This document shows, in pieces, positions 17,632 to 28,700 of a stretch of DNA of 29,245 nucleotides (positions are counted from its first letter, which is position 1; each line of letters opens with the position of its first letter). Made by a program: the position numbers and the translations under genes. Under the pieces are notes generated by a model that saw only the letters and a program-made list of their open reading frames with translations, made no database searches and had not been told where the DNA came from. The stretch comes from Perkinsus marinus ATCC 50983. Its lineage: Eukaryota; Perkinsozoa; Perkinsida; Perkinsidae. The stretch lies in NCBI RefSeq assembly GCF_000006405.1, contig NW_003202570.1:58724-87968 (forward strand), given 5' to 3'.

Positions 17632-20600
17632 CTATTCCATCGGCGACTCCCCGTAATTCTGCCCTTGTCTGCGGCGTCGCTCAGCTGTGCTCGCCTGAGA
17701 CAAAATGGACCAACTTCCACAGCGTGGTGGATTTTGCACATGGTAAACCTCATCTGTTAGTAACAATATCAAAACTGTGAAAAAAATTTTGGGATATTAT
17801 TCGCGACTTCTGTACATTTCTACCCGAATTTATATATAAATTCCTATGATTAGTGAGGTAACTACTGAGCTCAGCAGCTGAGGAAAGCAAACATATATTC
17901 CAACACTGTTTGCGATGATTCCCGACTACGGCGTTCACGACCAAATTCGATAACTAGAATCATCGTTAACACTCTCATACTCAACAACCAATCGAACGTG
18001 CAGACGATTAACTTCTGGGAAAATATACACATGGTCAACTACGTTTGTTAGTGACAATATGAAGATTCTGAGAGAAATTCTTATTGGTTTCTGCACACCT
18101 CTACCCTAATTCGTATATAAACTCACATAATGTAGCTTTGGAAACTCCTGAGCTCAGCTGAGGAAACCGAACATATATTTCAGCAGTGGCGTGTACGAGC
18201 CCTTTATCAGTGTGGAAAAATATGCACTATGGTCAACTACAGTGACAATATGAAACTTTCAGAATTACTTCATGCACATTCCTACTCTTATTAATTACTT
18301 AGTAAACTCTTAAACTCAGTCGAACAGGAAAAAATAAAAAATAGAAAATTACAAAAAACCAACATAATTATTCCAACATCGTTTTCCTTACTTGCCCGTT
18401 GCGTTTCCTAATAGTGTCCTTCACAAGCCGTGACCATTCCCTGGTCCGAAAACTCGCATGAGCGGTTATTAATACCACAACTAGGCTACAATACAGTGGA
18501 TTGGATGATAACAGTGTCAAGAACTGATACCACAGTAGAAGATGTATCACCATGAACTGAAAAAACACGGGCGAAAAATTCCGCAAACGTGAATAATTCA
18601 CCCACTTACTGCCCATAGAGAGTAATATGCTAAATCAGCATCATGAGCCGGATTGCGACTGTCGTGATAAGGGATAGCGAGCGCCTGATGAATCACCAGC
18701 ATCGTGAAGATCCAAAAACCTGGGAGGGAAGTCATTTTTAATTTTGTAAATGGCAGTTTCCCATGTGAGTTTCACCACATTAGAAACATCATTTTTCCCA
18801 TTGTTATCAAATCCTGAGGGACGTTATTTCTCAAAGCTAAATGGGTTCCTGGTCACCATCATCATCATATCTTACCAGGACTTGAGCAATCGCAAGTATA
18901 TTCATATAAAGCCCTGCCGCTTTAAATGATGCTAAAAATGCTACCACACCATACGCAAGTAGGACGTAATTCCACCTGAAGGCACTCTGGACCGACTGCC
19001 AATATGCAGTACGAACCAAACCGTTATGCATGTAAATATGTTTTCAAGTATGTTTTTAGTAGTAAAAGTACTACTACTAATAATTACTGTCTTTTCAAAG
19101 TCATAGACATTTAAAACTAGAGGGGAAACTTCTAAACTCAGCTGAGGAAAGCGAACGTATATCAGCAAACAAGTCAGAAACTTCTCATCGAATTCGTATA
19201 TAAACTCCTATAATGTAGCTCTAGAAACTCCCAAACTCAGCTGAGGAAAGCGAACATATATTCCTGCAACACGAGTACTTCCTACTACCCGTATTGAATC
19301 ATGTTTGATTCGAAACGATCACTGAGGTGGTCGGGCCACCTGAACTGACCTAAGGAGATGAGAAAATATGATACTTCTGAGAGCTGCAAGGAAGCGAATT
19401 CCACGATCACGCTGTGACACCTGTATCAATGGAGTGTCACCACCCTAGTGATATGAAAAACACTAGTGAAAAACATATTTAACGACTACTACAGGCCGCG
19501 AATATCGCCAAGTTTTACGCCAAGTAAAACGGGTTTTGAAAGTCCAACGAATCCATCACCAACACAACCAGAGTAGGAAAATATGCACATGACCAACTGC
19601 CGACGCTGTGAAATTTTTGAGGAAATTTCGGGAAATTCTCATTGGTTTCTGTACTTTCCCTTTCCCACTTCGTATATAAACCCCTATAATAAGTGAGAAA
19701 AGCGAACATATATTCCAACACCAAATACGACTGGCCGAAACCTCATTTTAAACGTGGACTTTCAACACGTGTTAATTTCGAGTCGAACCATCGTGACGAG
19801 CGGAGACTGAGTTATCAAAACACCATTGGTGAGATTTCAAATCCGTACAATAGCAACCTATATCGAATATTATATTGGAGTTTCACAATAACCGCGTTAT
19901 TCGCGGTGATATGCAGTAGTCGTGAGAAATGTTCTTCACTAGTGTTTTTCATATCAAAGTACTACCAAAGAAATCATCCCAGCTTTGAAGGCGTATCAAA
20001 CCCAGAGGATTCATGCCCACGGTTTTTCTCTGATTTTCAACGTGCTCCATGAGAACTGTCGCATTCCGACGAGACGAACCGTTCAGGAGTATCTACAGTG
20101 TAATATGCCAGGTTGGAATTTATGCATATAATGGAGTTTCACACTAGTGAGAAACTTATATCACGACTACTGCAAAGCGCGAATATCGCGTTTTTCACGG
20201 AGTTTCACGCCACTTCGCGTAAAACGGGTGAAACTCAAATAAACATGTACATATACTAGGATGATACGTGTCGAAATGTACATGAGAAATTCGAAATTTT
20301 GAAAATTGAATTTTCGTAATTGTAAATACATTGGAAATTTCGTTTCCTATGCACAGTGCAGAAAATTTCAAATTTTTTGAATTTCGGAAATCAGTTCATC
20401 AGTGTAGGAATATATGCACATGGTTAACTACGTGTGTTGGTGACAATATAAAAATTCTGAGAGGAAAATTTTAGCAAATTCTCTGCACACTTCTACCAGA
20501 CTTCGTATATGAACTCCTAAGCTCAGCTGAGGGAGCCTCCAACACGACATCACCTCGATAGTCTTCCACCCAGCAAGGTAGTTACCAATAAAGGAAAGGC

Positions 20601-20745
20601 TACTCTCGGCACTTTGCTGACCGGTCCTAGTTCTTCTCGTATTAGAATTACTACTGCTGCTACTATTGATACCACCACCCACGTATTGAAGTGGAGTGCC
20701 GTTTTTCACGACTTCTTGGAATTTACGAAAGATATTCGAAGCCAT
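17632..20745 (-). CDS. Multi-pass membrane protein gene, possibly TMEM33/Pom33-like
   Basis: Six exons recovered. 20745-20554 starts MASNIFRKFQEVVKNGTPLQ and includes a Ser/Asn/Arg-rich stretch. 20092-19966 reads ILLNGSSRRNATVLMEHVEN, ending in phase 1. Then 18995-18857 (WNYVLLAYGVVAFLASFKAA, NILAIAQVL, RYDDDG), 18719-18610 (FWIFTMLVIHQALAIP, DADLAYYSLWA), 18556-18392 (FMVIHLLLWYQFLTLL, NPLYCSLVVVLITAHASF) and 17694-17632 (ASTAERRRRQGQNYGESPME, stop). The last four join in exact phase and give about four membrane segments with an Arg-rich tail. The join between 19966 (phase 1) and 18995 (phase 0) is unresolved, so an exon is missing or two genes are present. The pattern NP..CS..V.LITAHASF followed by basic residues weakly resembles the TMEM33/Pom33 reticulon-interacting family. 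An apparent start at 18735 (MTSLPG) is the pyrimidine-rich acceptor, not a start. Confidence 0.5.
17721..17908 (+). mobile_element. MITE-like family 1 copy inside an intron
   Basis: Left end is eroded (agcgtggtggattttgcaca). The interior has ctgttagtaacaatat, cgacttctgtacatttctac and gagctcagcagctgaggaaa. The right end is acatatattccaacactg. It lies in the last intron (17695-18391) of the membrane-protein gene. Confidence 0.65.
18013..18187 (+). mobile_element. MITE-like family 1 copy inside an intron
   Basis: One of the better preserved interiors: ctgggaaaatatacacatgg, ttgttagtgacaatatgaag, gagagaaattcttattggtt, attcgtatataaactcacat and gagctcagctgaggaaaccg, ending catatatttcagcagtg. It sits in the same intron as its neighbours at 17721 and 18208. 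Confidence 0.7.
18208..18381 (+). mobile_element. MITE-like family 1 copy abutting an exon
   Basis: Starts cagtgtggaaaaatatgcac and ends attattccaacatcg; the interior is diverged after gacaatatgaaactttcag. It ends about 10 bases from the donor site of the membrane-protein exon 18556-18392, so the element makes up the first part of that intron in transcript order. Confidence 0.6.
19007..19029 (+). repeat. Relic inverted end of MITE family 3
   Basis: cagtacgaaccaaaccgtta followed by tgc matches the 23-bp terminus of the complete family 3 element at 24174-24385 with about two differences. No partner end was seen nearby. It lies directly upstream (in transcript order) of the acceptor of the exon 18995-18857, so a long ORF running through it overstates that exon. 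Confidence 0.5.
19110..19272 (+). mobile_element. Two partial MITE-like family 1 copies in tandem
   Basis: Right-hand parts only. The first has aaacttctaaactcagctga and ggaaagcgaacgtatatcag (about 19110-19168). The second has gaattcgtatataaactcct, ctcagctgaggaaagcgaac and atattcctgcaacac (about 19171-19272). They lie in the unresolved part of the membrane-protein gene. Confidence 0.6.
19448..19540 (-). mobile_element. Partial MITE-like family 2 copy
   Basis: Minus-strand fragment with aaaaacactagtgaaaaaca, aacgactactacaggccgcg, aatatcgcc and tttacgccaagtaaaacggg. Both inverted ends are eroded. Confidence 0.55.
19569..19732 (+). mobile_element. MITE-like family 1 copy
   Basis: gagtaggaaaatatgcacat, gaaattctcattggtttctg, cttcgtatataaacccctat and aaagcgaacatatattccaa cacc. 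The ORFs that cross this span are products of the repeat and not genes. Confidence 0.65.
19872..19956 (+). mobile_element. Partial MITE-like family 2 copy
   Basis: ttggagtttcacaataaccg, cgttattcgcggtgatatgc, agtagtcgtgagaaatg and ttcactagtgtttttcatat. The left inverted end is present and the right one is lost. It lies just beyond the donor of the exon 20092-19966 in transcript order. Confidence 0.6.
20132..20236 (-). mobile_element. MITE-like family 2 copy inside an intron
   Basis: Begins tggagtttcacactagtga and ends cgggtgaaactca, with aatatcgcgtttttcacgga and cacgccacttcgcgtaaaac in between. Both inverted ends are visible. It lies in the first intron (20093-20553) of the membrane-protein gene. 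Confidence 0.65.
20400..20546 (+). mobile_element. MITE-like family 1 copy abutting exon 1 of the membrane-protein gene
   Basis: cagtgtaggaatatatgcac at the left; tgtgttggtgacaatataaa, cttctaccagacttcgtata and gctcagctgagggagcctcc toward the right; end aacacg. It begins only 7 bases from the first donor site (20553), so almost the whole donor-proximal intron is element sequence. Confidence 0.65.
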
Positions 20746-21225
20746 ATGAAAAATAACCGTTGACACCAATCTGGGAATAGTAGGTTTTAACTTCGCGCGC
20801 GCCCGCGTGATCGATATCTTTCAAATGGCGGTGATGGTCGTTGAGACTGAGTTGAAAAGACTCAGATTTCGCCAAACTTAGCCGATGCTGAATTTGGTGG
20901 AATGCGGTACACTCCCACCCTTAAGCGGGAAACGCGTACTCGTACCGATCTTTGTGCCGACGGCGTGTAAATGATAATGATGATAGTAAACACCGCTCCG
21001 CTGGATACACCATTTCTTACATTGTCTCCACTGTTTCGTGTATCTTCATAACGGTCTCATGGCAAGACTCATTAGTGCTGCTAAGTATGTTCATCAAGAG
21101 TATATCGTAATCTCACTACTGATGCAGGCTTGTATTCTGCACTAAATTAGTACTACTAATCTTCTACCACCCTATGGCCGACTCAGCCTTGTGAACCTCT
21201 AGTGGCGACAACGATGAGCGTGAAA

Positions 21226-21276
21226 CACCATTAGACTTATGGTGATGGGACTCTCATCCCCATAACTCTAATGGTG
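21226..21276. repeat. Stem-loop, 51 nt
   Basis: caccattaga / tctaatggtg outer stem (10 bp), one mismatch, ttatgg / ccataa (6 bp), then gatg / catc near a small loop. It is isolated, with no gene or terminator context. Confidence 0.6.
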
Positions 21277-22237
21277 AGAATGGCTTTCCTAAACTGGTGT
21301 TTCCTTTGTGGACAAGGGTGTGAACATGGAGTTCTGGCAGAGCATCGGCAACACTGCCTCAGATGTGCGAAGCCACGGCATAGAGCAAGTGGATGCATCT
21401 TCACGTACCCGTACTCACGCTGCTTCTTACTCGAACCTTGCCGACGTCTCTTCAAACGTGTATGATTTAGTTTTCCACTCGAAAGATATCAGTTCATGTA
21501 GATCTTATGGAGGTTTGAGTCCAAGGACCCGAATATTTGACGAGAAACTCTGGTTTTTCCAACTTGCCTAGGAATCAAATTTCAGAATGTTACTGTCACT
21601 CAGCAGTCATCCATGTGACGTGCATGATGAGTGGATCTCCGACGCCAAACGGTAGTGTGGCGTCATCGAGATAGTCTGGTAATGATGGCATACTGAAAAA
21701 TGTCAGGAATAGATAGGAAATATTCTCAAACAGAATAGTGTTACTGCTTTGCCCATTGAGATAACACCACCCTGGATATAACTGCAGGGAATCATATGAT
21801 AATACCCTGTTGATGGGTTATCGTATACCCCTTATTGCCTCCATTTTATAATACATTATCAAAATATCATATTACTAGTAATATCTTTTAAATACGATAT
21901 CAATTTATTTAGTATAATAATGCCTTTACGATGTTCACTCAATCGATGTAGACTATCATCATCATAAGCTTAGCTAGGGCGTTCCTTCACTCGAGAGCTA
22001 CGAGGTATTGGGACAGCGATAATGATGATGCACCAGCATATTCCAATATAGAGTTTCACACACGTCCTCATAGACTGACCAGGCTCGCACTGTTGTTACT
22101 TAGTGCAATGTTAAAGTCCAGTAATCCCGATTAATTTTCTCCTCTCCTAATATCATCGACAGAATTGTGTTGGTATGTATGATAATGAAGGACATGACTA
22201 TGCTGTTGATGATAATAGTCCATCCTCTTGGACCCCT

Positions 22238-22302
22238 AGAACGGGTTTACCTAGTATCATCATTACAAGACTTGAAATGATGATACTAGTCAACCCCGTT
22301 CT
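22238..22302. repeat. Foldback with 27-nt arms
   Basis: Left arm 22238-22264 (agaacgggtttacctagtat, then catcatt) and right arm 22276-22302 pair at about 24 of 27 positions around an 11-base centre. It may be a small foldback element or a MITE remnant. No target duplication is evident. Confidence 0.65.
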
Positions 22303-22602
22303 AACACTGCTTTACTGCTGACCTTTCAATGCAGTCTCTAGATTCTTCAGGTTGTCTGTGCTATTTTGCTAATGTGAAATGCTATTAGTTGATAACCATT
22401 TGATCATCACCTGTTGGGCTGCTGTTCGACACCACAGATCCCGTTGGCACAGACTTATAGCACTAGCCAGAGCGTTACTCCAACAGCAACAGTACAACCT
22501 CCTACCAGCCATAGCCAGTAGGGACAGATTGGGCAGACGGATTCCACAGCACACAACTATTGGACGATAGAGTGATCGCATCGTTACTTTGTGATGGTAC
22601 TC

Positions 22603-22692
22603 GCGTTCATGAATCACCATGAACGCAGTTATGTTACTCGTTATCGTGATGTTATACGCCATCCCAATATCACTGATATCGGCGATATTGGG
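22603..22692. repeat. Two hairpins just upstream of the decarboxylase-like gene
   Basis: 22603-22626: gcgttcatg / catgaacgc, 9 bp perfect, 6-base loop. 22663-22692: cccaatatc / gatattggg, 9 bp perfect, 12-base loop that itself holds gatatc. They end about 58 bases before the ATG at 22750 and could lie in the leader or promoter. Confidence 0.6.
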
Positions 22693-22749
22693 TTTCGTCC
22701 CCGTATTTCGACATGATCATTTCGAGTTGTTTGACTTTCCACTTGGGAA

Positions 22750-25700
22750 ATGCGTAGTAGGTTGGTGAGCACGGATGAGATCAGGAGGCACGGCAAGGAG
22801 ACTGTTGGCTTCTTACACAGGTAAACGTTTTAATAACAAAAACGACTGCATGTCAACTTGATTTTTCGCCCAAATTTTTGATAACTTACCCATTTTTTGG
22901 AAAAAATGCCCATTTTTGCTTAGTTTTTTACCGATTGGTTTCAATTAATTCCGAAAATTTTAATAAAATTGCAAGAACTTACTGATTCGACCAACGATGT
23001 TAGTTTTGGGCACACGAGATGCACCCGAGACTGACGTATTAATCTCAACGCGAGTCGCATTGCACGAACGCAAGTACGTTTGCAATCACCGACTACTTTG
23101 CGGTTCACACTGCTACCGCCTGGAATGTGAGGCGCAGGTTCGCAAAGGTTCGGCCTGTCCGTCTCTGCTGAAATGGTGTGGCAGTGTCCGTTCTTGAGAA
23201 GTTTCAATGATTACTAGTAGTATTAGAATTACTAGTGTTTGCTGCAGAATACTACGGGCTCATTGTTTGGTTTCGCCAGCCGAGCTCAGGAATTTTCTCA
23301 CTAATTATGGTGCAAATTCACACGTTCAAGTGTAAAACGTTCAACGAAAGTTTACTCGCTTTTTACAATACGCGTAATACACCATGTTCCCACACTACGC
23401 GTAGTTGACCATGTACATATATTCCCGCACTACGCGTAGTTGACCATGTACATATATTCCCCCACTACTGTAAGCCATTCTTAGATCCTTCGTTGAGCCC
23501 AGGAAGGAACTCGATCGAAGCGTGGCCGCGCACGGATCGATTGCCCGTCTTGAAGATTTAGGTGAATTATGGTATGAGTTTAATCCGCAATTTATCATAA
23601 GTCGTAAGGAGTGTTTCCTCGTCTCGGCCGAACCTGGTCGGAAGTTTTATCCACGGTCGAGACGAACATCATTCCTTGTATCGACAGCGAAAAGTTGAAG
23701 GGACCATGGACCATCCAAACGAGTAAGTGTATTAGGCTTGCGGAGTATTACTCGAAATACATTGTGTGTGAATTTGCAAATGTGAAGAATGTGTGTTTTC
23801 TATTCTGGGATTAATGATAGTGAGCAACTTGTCGCTACCATAGTCTCAAAAGATTACATTTATCACATCACATGATCATAACAATGTTAACATTGTTTAT
23901 GCGATATAGTTTCAGATCGATTCTTATTAATCTCGGAAAATAACACACATTTGCATCATATCAAATCGACACACACTGAATATATGTGTAGGCATGCCCG
24001 CGATTCTATCCGAGCCTATCATCAACAGCATGGGTGCTGTTGGGCTACAGTGGGCTTCCTGCCCGGTAAGTACTCGACTGTTTCATACTGCTTGCTCGAG
24101 TTCAACTAGAGTCGTTAGCTCGAGATTCTCAGCTTAAAATCAATACCGTAATCATAAAGCATACGCTTGCCTACAGTGTGAACCAACCAGTTATGCAGAT
24201 CTAGATTTTCGAGATGGCTTTCTTCAATTCGAGAGTGCGAATATGGACTAAGGAACGTTTCTGAAGTGTTGGTGTCAATCGATTCACAATGTTAGCAGAT
24301 TGGTATCACTTGAAGTTGACTTTCGAACTCTCAAAAATTGGAGGAGTTGAGAATATTACTCCGCATAACGGTTTGGTTCACACTGTAGGAAGGGGGACAA
24401 GTAACACAAGAATCCAAAAGTTACGATAGACACTTGTGTGTAACATTTTCTCACAAAATTCACTACAAAAAATCATCCGAAGTGTCTTCAAGTTTTCGAG
24501 AGCCATCTCGCCTTAAAAAGCAAACCCTTCATGCGTCAATCCTACTTGACGAGTTGATGAACTAAATAGCTGCGAAAAAAATTCTCAAATTTTCGATCTC
24601 GAAGAAAATTGATATTGACCATAACGCTTGCGGTTGTTGCCCTATATTATTGGTCAACAGATCCTGACTGATATGGAAGTAGTCGTGATGGATGCACTGG
24701 CCTCCGCTGTAGGCTTGCGTGGAGACTTCAAACATTCCTCTGGAAAGGGGGGCGGACTGGTACAGTCTTGAAGATCATTCGAATCTCGAAGCCTGCGATA
24801 TGAAGGACATATTTCACGTTTAACTCTGCGAAAAACGCATGTGAACGGAGAATTACGCGTAAAGCACGTGGAGTGCCTTACGCGAAATGAGATTGTCAGC
24901 CCGTCAAGTATTTTCAATTCACTTCATATCGCGTGTTTCACATGGAGTATTACGCGGCGTAATTTACGCCACTTCGTGTAACACGATTTACACTTCATTG
25001 ATTGAGAATAAATGAAAATTCTTTGAGACTTATAATCTGTATCACTATCGATCACATACTGTCAAGTGTTGGAGGAATATATGTTCGCTTTCCCGAGCTG
25101 AGTTCAGGAGTTCTCTCACTAAAGTTAAGAGTTCTCTCACTAAGAGTTCTCTCCAAGAGTAAAGAAAACTAGGGAAAAATTTCCCAAAATTCCCTCAGAA
25201 TTTTCGGAATGTGTTAACACATATGGTGAACCATGTGCATATTGTCCCACTCCAAGCTGAGGACAGGAACTCCCTCAGTTCATAATGAGGATCACAACAC
25301 TGATTTTGAAATAGAAGTGTATGAAAACTAATTGTTCGTGTGCATAGCTGTCACTAGCACAGCTTTTCACAACAACTTGTTACTAGTGAAGTTGGTGATA
25401 ATAGCTCAAGCGTGTTCTGCAGATACAAAATACGTCCGCTGATTCCCTTCTGGCTGTGATAGTAGCTGCTAGGGTTAGAAAAAGAATACAAAACTATCTC
25501 GGGAAGACCGATCCTGTGGAGAGTGGAATCGAGGAGGTTTACTCTTGAGATTGTAAAATTGATGAATCATGTCGTTTACAGGTGCTCTCGGACCCGGAAA
25601 AATCCGCGCAGATTTATTCTGATGATATTGCGGCAATGCGAGTGTAAGTCATACGACGATATTTATATAACTGAAGATCGTCGTAGTATACAAAGGTTCT

Positions 25701-28700
25701 AGATGATGAACTTGATGACTAAGTAGATAACACAATAGAGCTTTAGTAAATGTAATGAAGTTAGGAAATACAATAACAACAACGAAAACAACAACGACAA
25801 CAACAAAATCAACGAAAACAACGAAAACGACGAAAACAACGAAGATAACAAAAACAACAAAAACAACGAAAGCAACAAGGGAAACAAAAAAAACAAAAAC
25901 AACGAAAACAATGAAAACAACACGAACAACAGAAGAACAAGAACAACGGCAACGAAAACAAAAATTACAAAAACAACAAAAAACAGAGAGAACAACAACG
26001 CCACGATTAAATAAGAACCGAGTCCACTAGCTTGACGCTGAAAGATACCAAAACACAGTTGCGAAGATTAGAGACATACGCGATGTCACAATAGATTTGT
26101 GGATAGTATTTTCTGCAAAACTACCGGACTGTGATTACTGTTGTTCATTGGGAATTGTGTTCATCTAATTTCAACTGCTCTTAGAAGTCCGAGCAGATAC
26201 ATCGTTCAGTATTGAAATATATGTTGACTTGCCTCAACTGAGTTCAGGAGTTTCCTCACTAATTATAGGAGTAAACCATCAAAAATTTCCCAAAATTTCC
26301 TCAGAGTTCTCATATTGTCACCAACACATGTAGCAGACCATGTGCATATCCCCCTCACACTGATGCCGGTTTAGTTCTTCTCGTCTCAGCTACTCGTCAA
26401 CAGAATCGCAGCGATCAGTGTGGAAGGCTTGCGCTGCTGCTGGAATTGACCTCAGAAATGTGGGCGTTCTCTTGCATACAAAACTGACCAGTGTTGGAAA
26501 ATATGTTTTTTTGCTTTCCTCGGCTGAGCTTGGGAGTTTCCAAAGCCACACAGGACTTGGTGTACAGAAGAATTTCCCCGCATTTTCTTTTACTGTCACG
26601 AAAATGCGTAGTTGATCATGTGCATATTTTCCCACACTGTGCTTCAGGTTCCTGTAACCTCAGATTTTTCTATGGATGTCGATGCACTAGAAGCCATGAT
26701 TGCTGAGGACAGGTAAACGCATTCGTTTTTCCCGAATTTGAGCAATATAAAATTTAATTTCGAATTTTTTCTTTTTTTTCTTTTTTTTCGAATTTAATAA
26801 AATACGGTCGTCAGTTTCGAGTCACTTTCGCAAATTATCTTCATAGCATTTTCGAAACAATTTAATGTTTTGTCTGAATTTTCGATAATTTTCCCAAAAA
26901 TTTCTCGGAAAATTGCTCTCTTTCTTCAACTTTTTCCAGAAATACTTAGTTCAGTGGAGTTTCACCCGTTTTACGCGAAGTGGCGTAATACTCCACGTGA
27001 AAAACGTGATATTCGCGATGTGAAGTGAATTGAAAACACTTCGCGAATTACACCAGACAAATCATCACATTTCACGTAAAACGCTTCCGGCATTTCGCGA
27101 TAAACGCGAAAAACTCCGAGTAATCGGCGTTTTACACCATATATTTCACAAGGGAGATTGTGAATTTCGCGAAATTTTTTATCGAGAAAAACGCGATTTC
27201 GAGACGTGAAAAAAGGCATGTAAAATGAATTTCACTTCCCGATGTGAATTTCGCGTGAAAAAACACGTTTTCGCGAAATTCACATGGAGTAAATCGCGAT
27301 ATGCACCGACTAGGGTGAAAAGACCAGTGAAAAACACGTATTACACTTCACCTTCATTTTTCGCGAAATAACGCGTAATTTGCCAGAAAATACGCGTTTT
27401 TCGCGTTTTATACGGGGAAAAACGCGAAAAACACCCCATCTCGCAGTAACATCCATTAAAAGTCCTCTTCATGCCACTGCCAGCTGTCCACCCACATTTC
27501 ACTCTATGGAGTCACCTCACTCGCGGGATCCGTCTTACTACTGGCACTTCCACGTTGGGGCCTCGTGGGATGATCATGATCATCATCCCGTCAACAGCCA
27601 TATGTAGCAACCAGCCTTGCGGACCCCTCTGTGAGGGATTGTGGGCGAGAGCTGAGCGAGGTTCGAACCGGGGACCTCTCGATGTACGGCCGAACAGGCT
27701 AACCAGTTCGACTATACATGCTAAGATTTCACGGAGTACCCGTCCACGCCGGCTTCATCAGGTCTTCACCTTATACTGGTTCGGATAGCTCAGTAAGAGC
27801 AGGGCTTGGACTCCAAGCCTTGGAGACCTTGAGAGTAAATCATACCCTGTGGCGGTTCATTCATACGTTGCGGAATACAGATGATCCGAGGCACGCTGCC
27901 GCAGGCAGCTCGAGTCCCAATGGTGGCAGGGGTGGAAAGTTTTGAATAATGACATCCATGGGATTCGAACCCGCATCTTCCCAGGAAGGACTTGATCCGT
28001 CAATGGTACGACGGTGATGGCCGACAGGGACTGTGCCACTGCGTGGCAGAGCTCACTCCACAGTGACAGTGGCCACTGGTACGGCACCAATTAATCGGGC
28101 ACCTGTCTTGTGACCGAGACTTCGGGGGGAGCCCCGCAAGTCTTCGGTCCACACCACCTAGTCGACTAGCCTTGAATAATTTCATGGATATGTATAGATA
28201 TTCAGTTGGACTGGAGGATCACTGAAGCCAGAGTTGACCAGCTAGAAATTTGCATGCATATCGCGCCAAACGCGTAAAACGCGAAATGATTTCGCGTTTT
28301 GCATATCACATGAAAAACACCTCACATGTTTTACGCGAAATTCACTGTTCACATGCGTTTTTCGCGAAGTGAAATGTGAAATGTGTTTTTCACTAGTGTT
28401 TTTCACATCACGGGTGAAACTCCAGTGAATTACCCTTCAAGTTTCGAAGAAATAGCGAATCATTTTTAAAACACTGTAGGAGGTTTTTTGCGACTTCTAC
28501 CTTTTTCAGATCACAGTCGAGCATACCAGCGCTGTGCATCGCCTCATTCGGTACAGAACTCACTGGAGTAGTTGACAATATTAAAGCTATCGGCCAGATG
28601 TACGTGTGATGAAAATATCGGGATCAACCTCAGATAAAAGTGTTGAAAAATCTTGTTGATTCCCGAAATTACAATTTGGAAATTGATGCATGCTTGGGCA

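Larger units (their letters stand above)
20746..22749. other. Spacer between divergent genes, hairpin-rich
   Basis: The region lies between the 5' ends of the minus-strand membrane-protein gene and the plus-strand decarboxylase-like gene, so it should contain both promoters. No clear promoter motif was recognised, and ORFs at 21237-21571 and 22369-22662 are featureless. Four hairpins lie at 21226-21276, 22238-22302, 22603-22626 and 22663-22692. Confidence 0.45.

Noticed and set aside
18610-18735. ATG at 18735 (MTSLPGFWIF) as start of a signal-peptide protein
   Set aside because: The bases encoding TSLP are the pyrimidine-rich tract of an acceptor (cttccctcccag). Splicing there joins in exact phase to the upstream exon ending at 18857, which makes a better gene model.
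18837-19031. ORF starting MHNGLVRTAYWQ as a separate gene
   Set aside because: Its first codons are the relic end of MITE family 3. The coding part fits better as an internal exon (18995-18857).
19693-20052. 119-codon plus-strand ORF
   Set aside because: It consists largely of family 1 and family 2 MITE sequence and opposes a better-supported minus-strand exon.
22941-23207. Opposed ORFs in intron 1 of the decarboxylase-like gene, with a good donor-like site on the minus strand
   Set aside because: No recognisable domain. Exons 1 and 2 join directly in phase, so a further exon is possible but unsupported.
23393-23466. CRISPR-like direct repeats
   Set aside because: Only two full 35-bp units without spacers, derived from MITE family 1 in a eukaryotic intron.
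25423-25641. Decay (pseudogene) as explanation for the missing catalytic residues of the decarboxylase-like gene
   Set aside because: Across 11 exons there is no frame break and all splice sites are good; random decay would be expected to leave some.
25699-26030. Leu/Val/Phe-rich and Thr/Lys-rich ORFs of about 90-100 codons on opposite strands
   Set aside because: Both are translations of the AAC/ACG microsatellite, which lacks stop codons.
27776-27850. Functional tRNA gene (plus strand)
   Set aside because: D-arm and anticodon-like stem are good, but the loop lacks the usual T at position 33 and there is no paired acceptor or T-arm.
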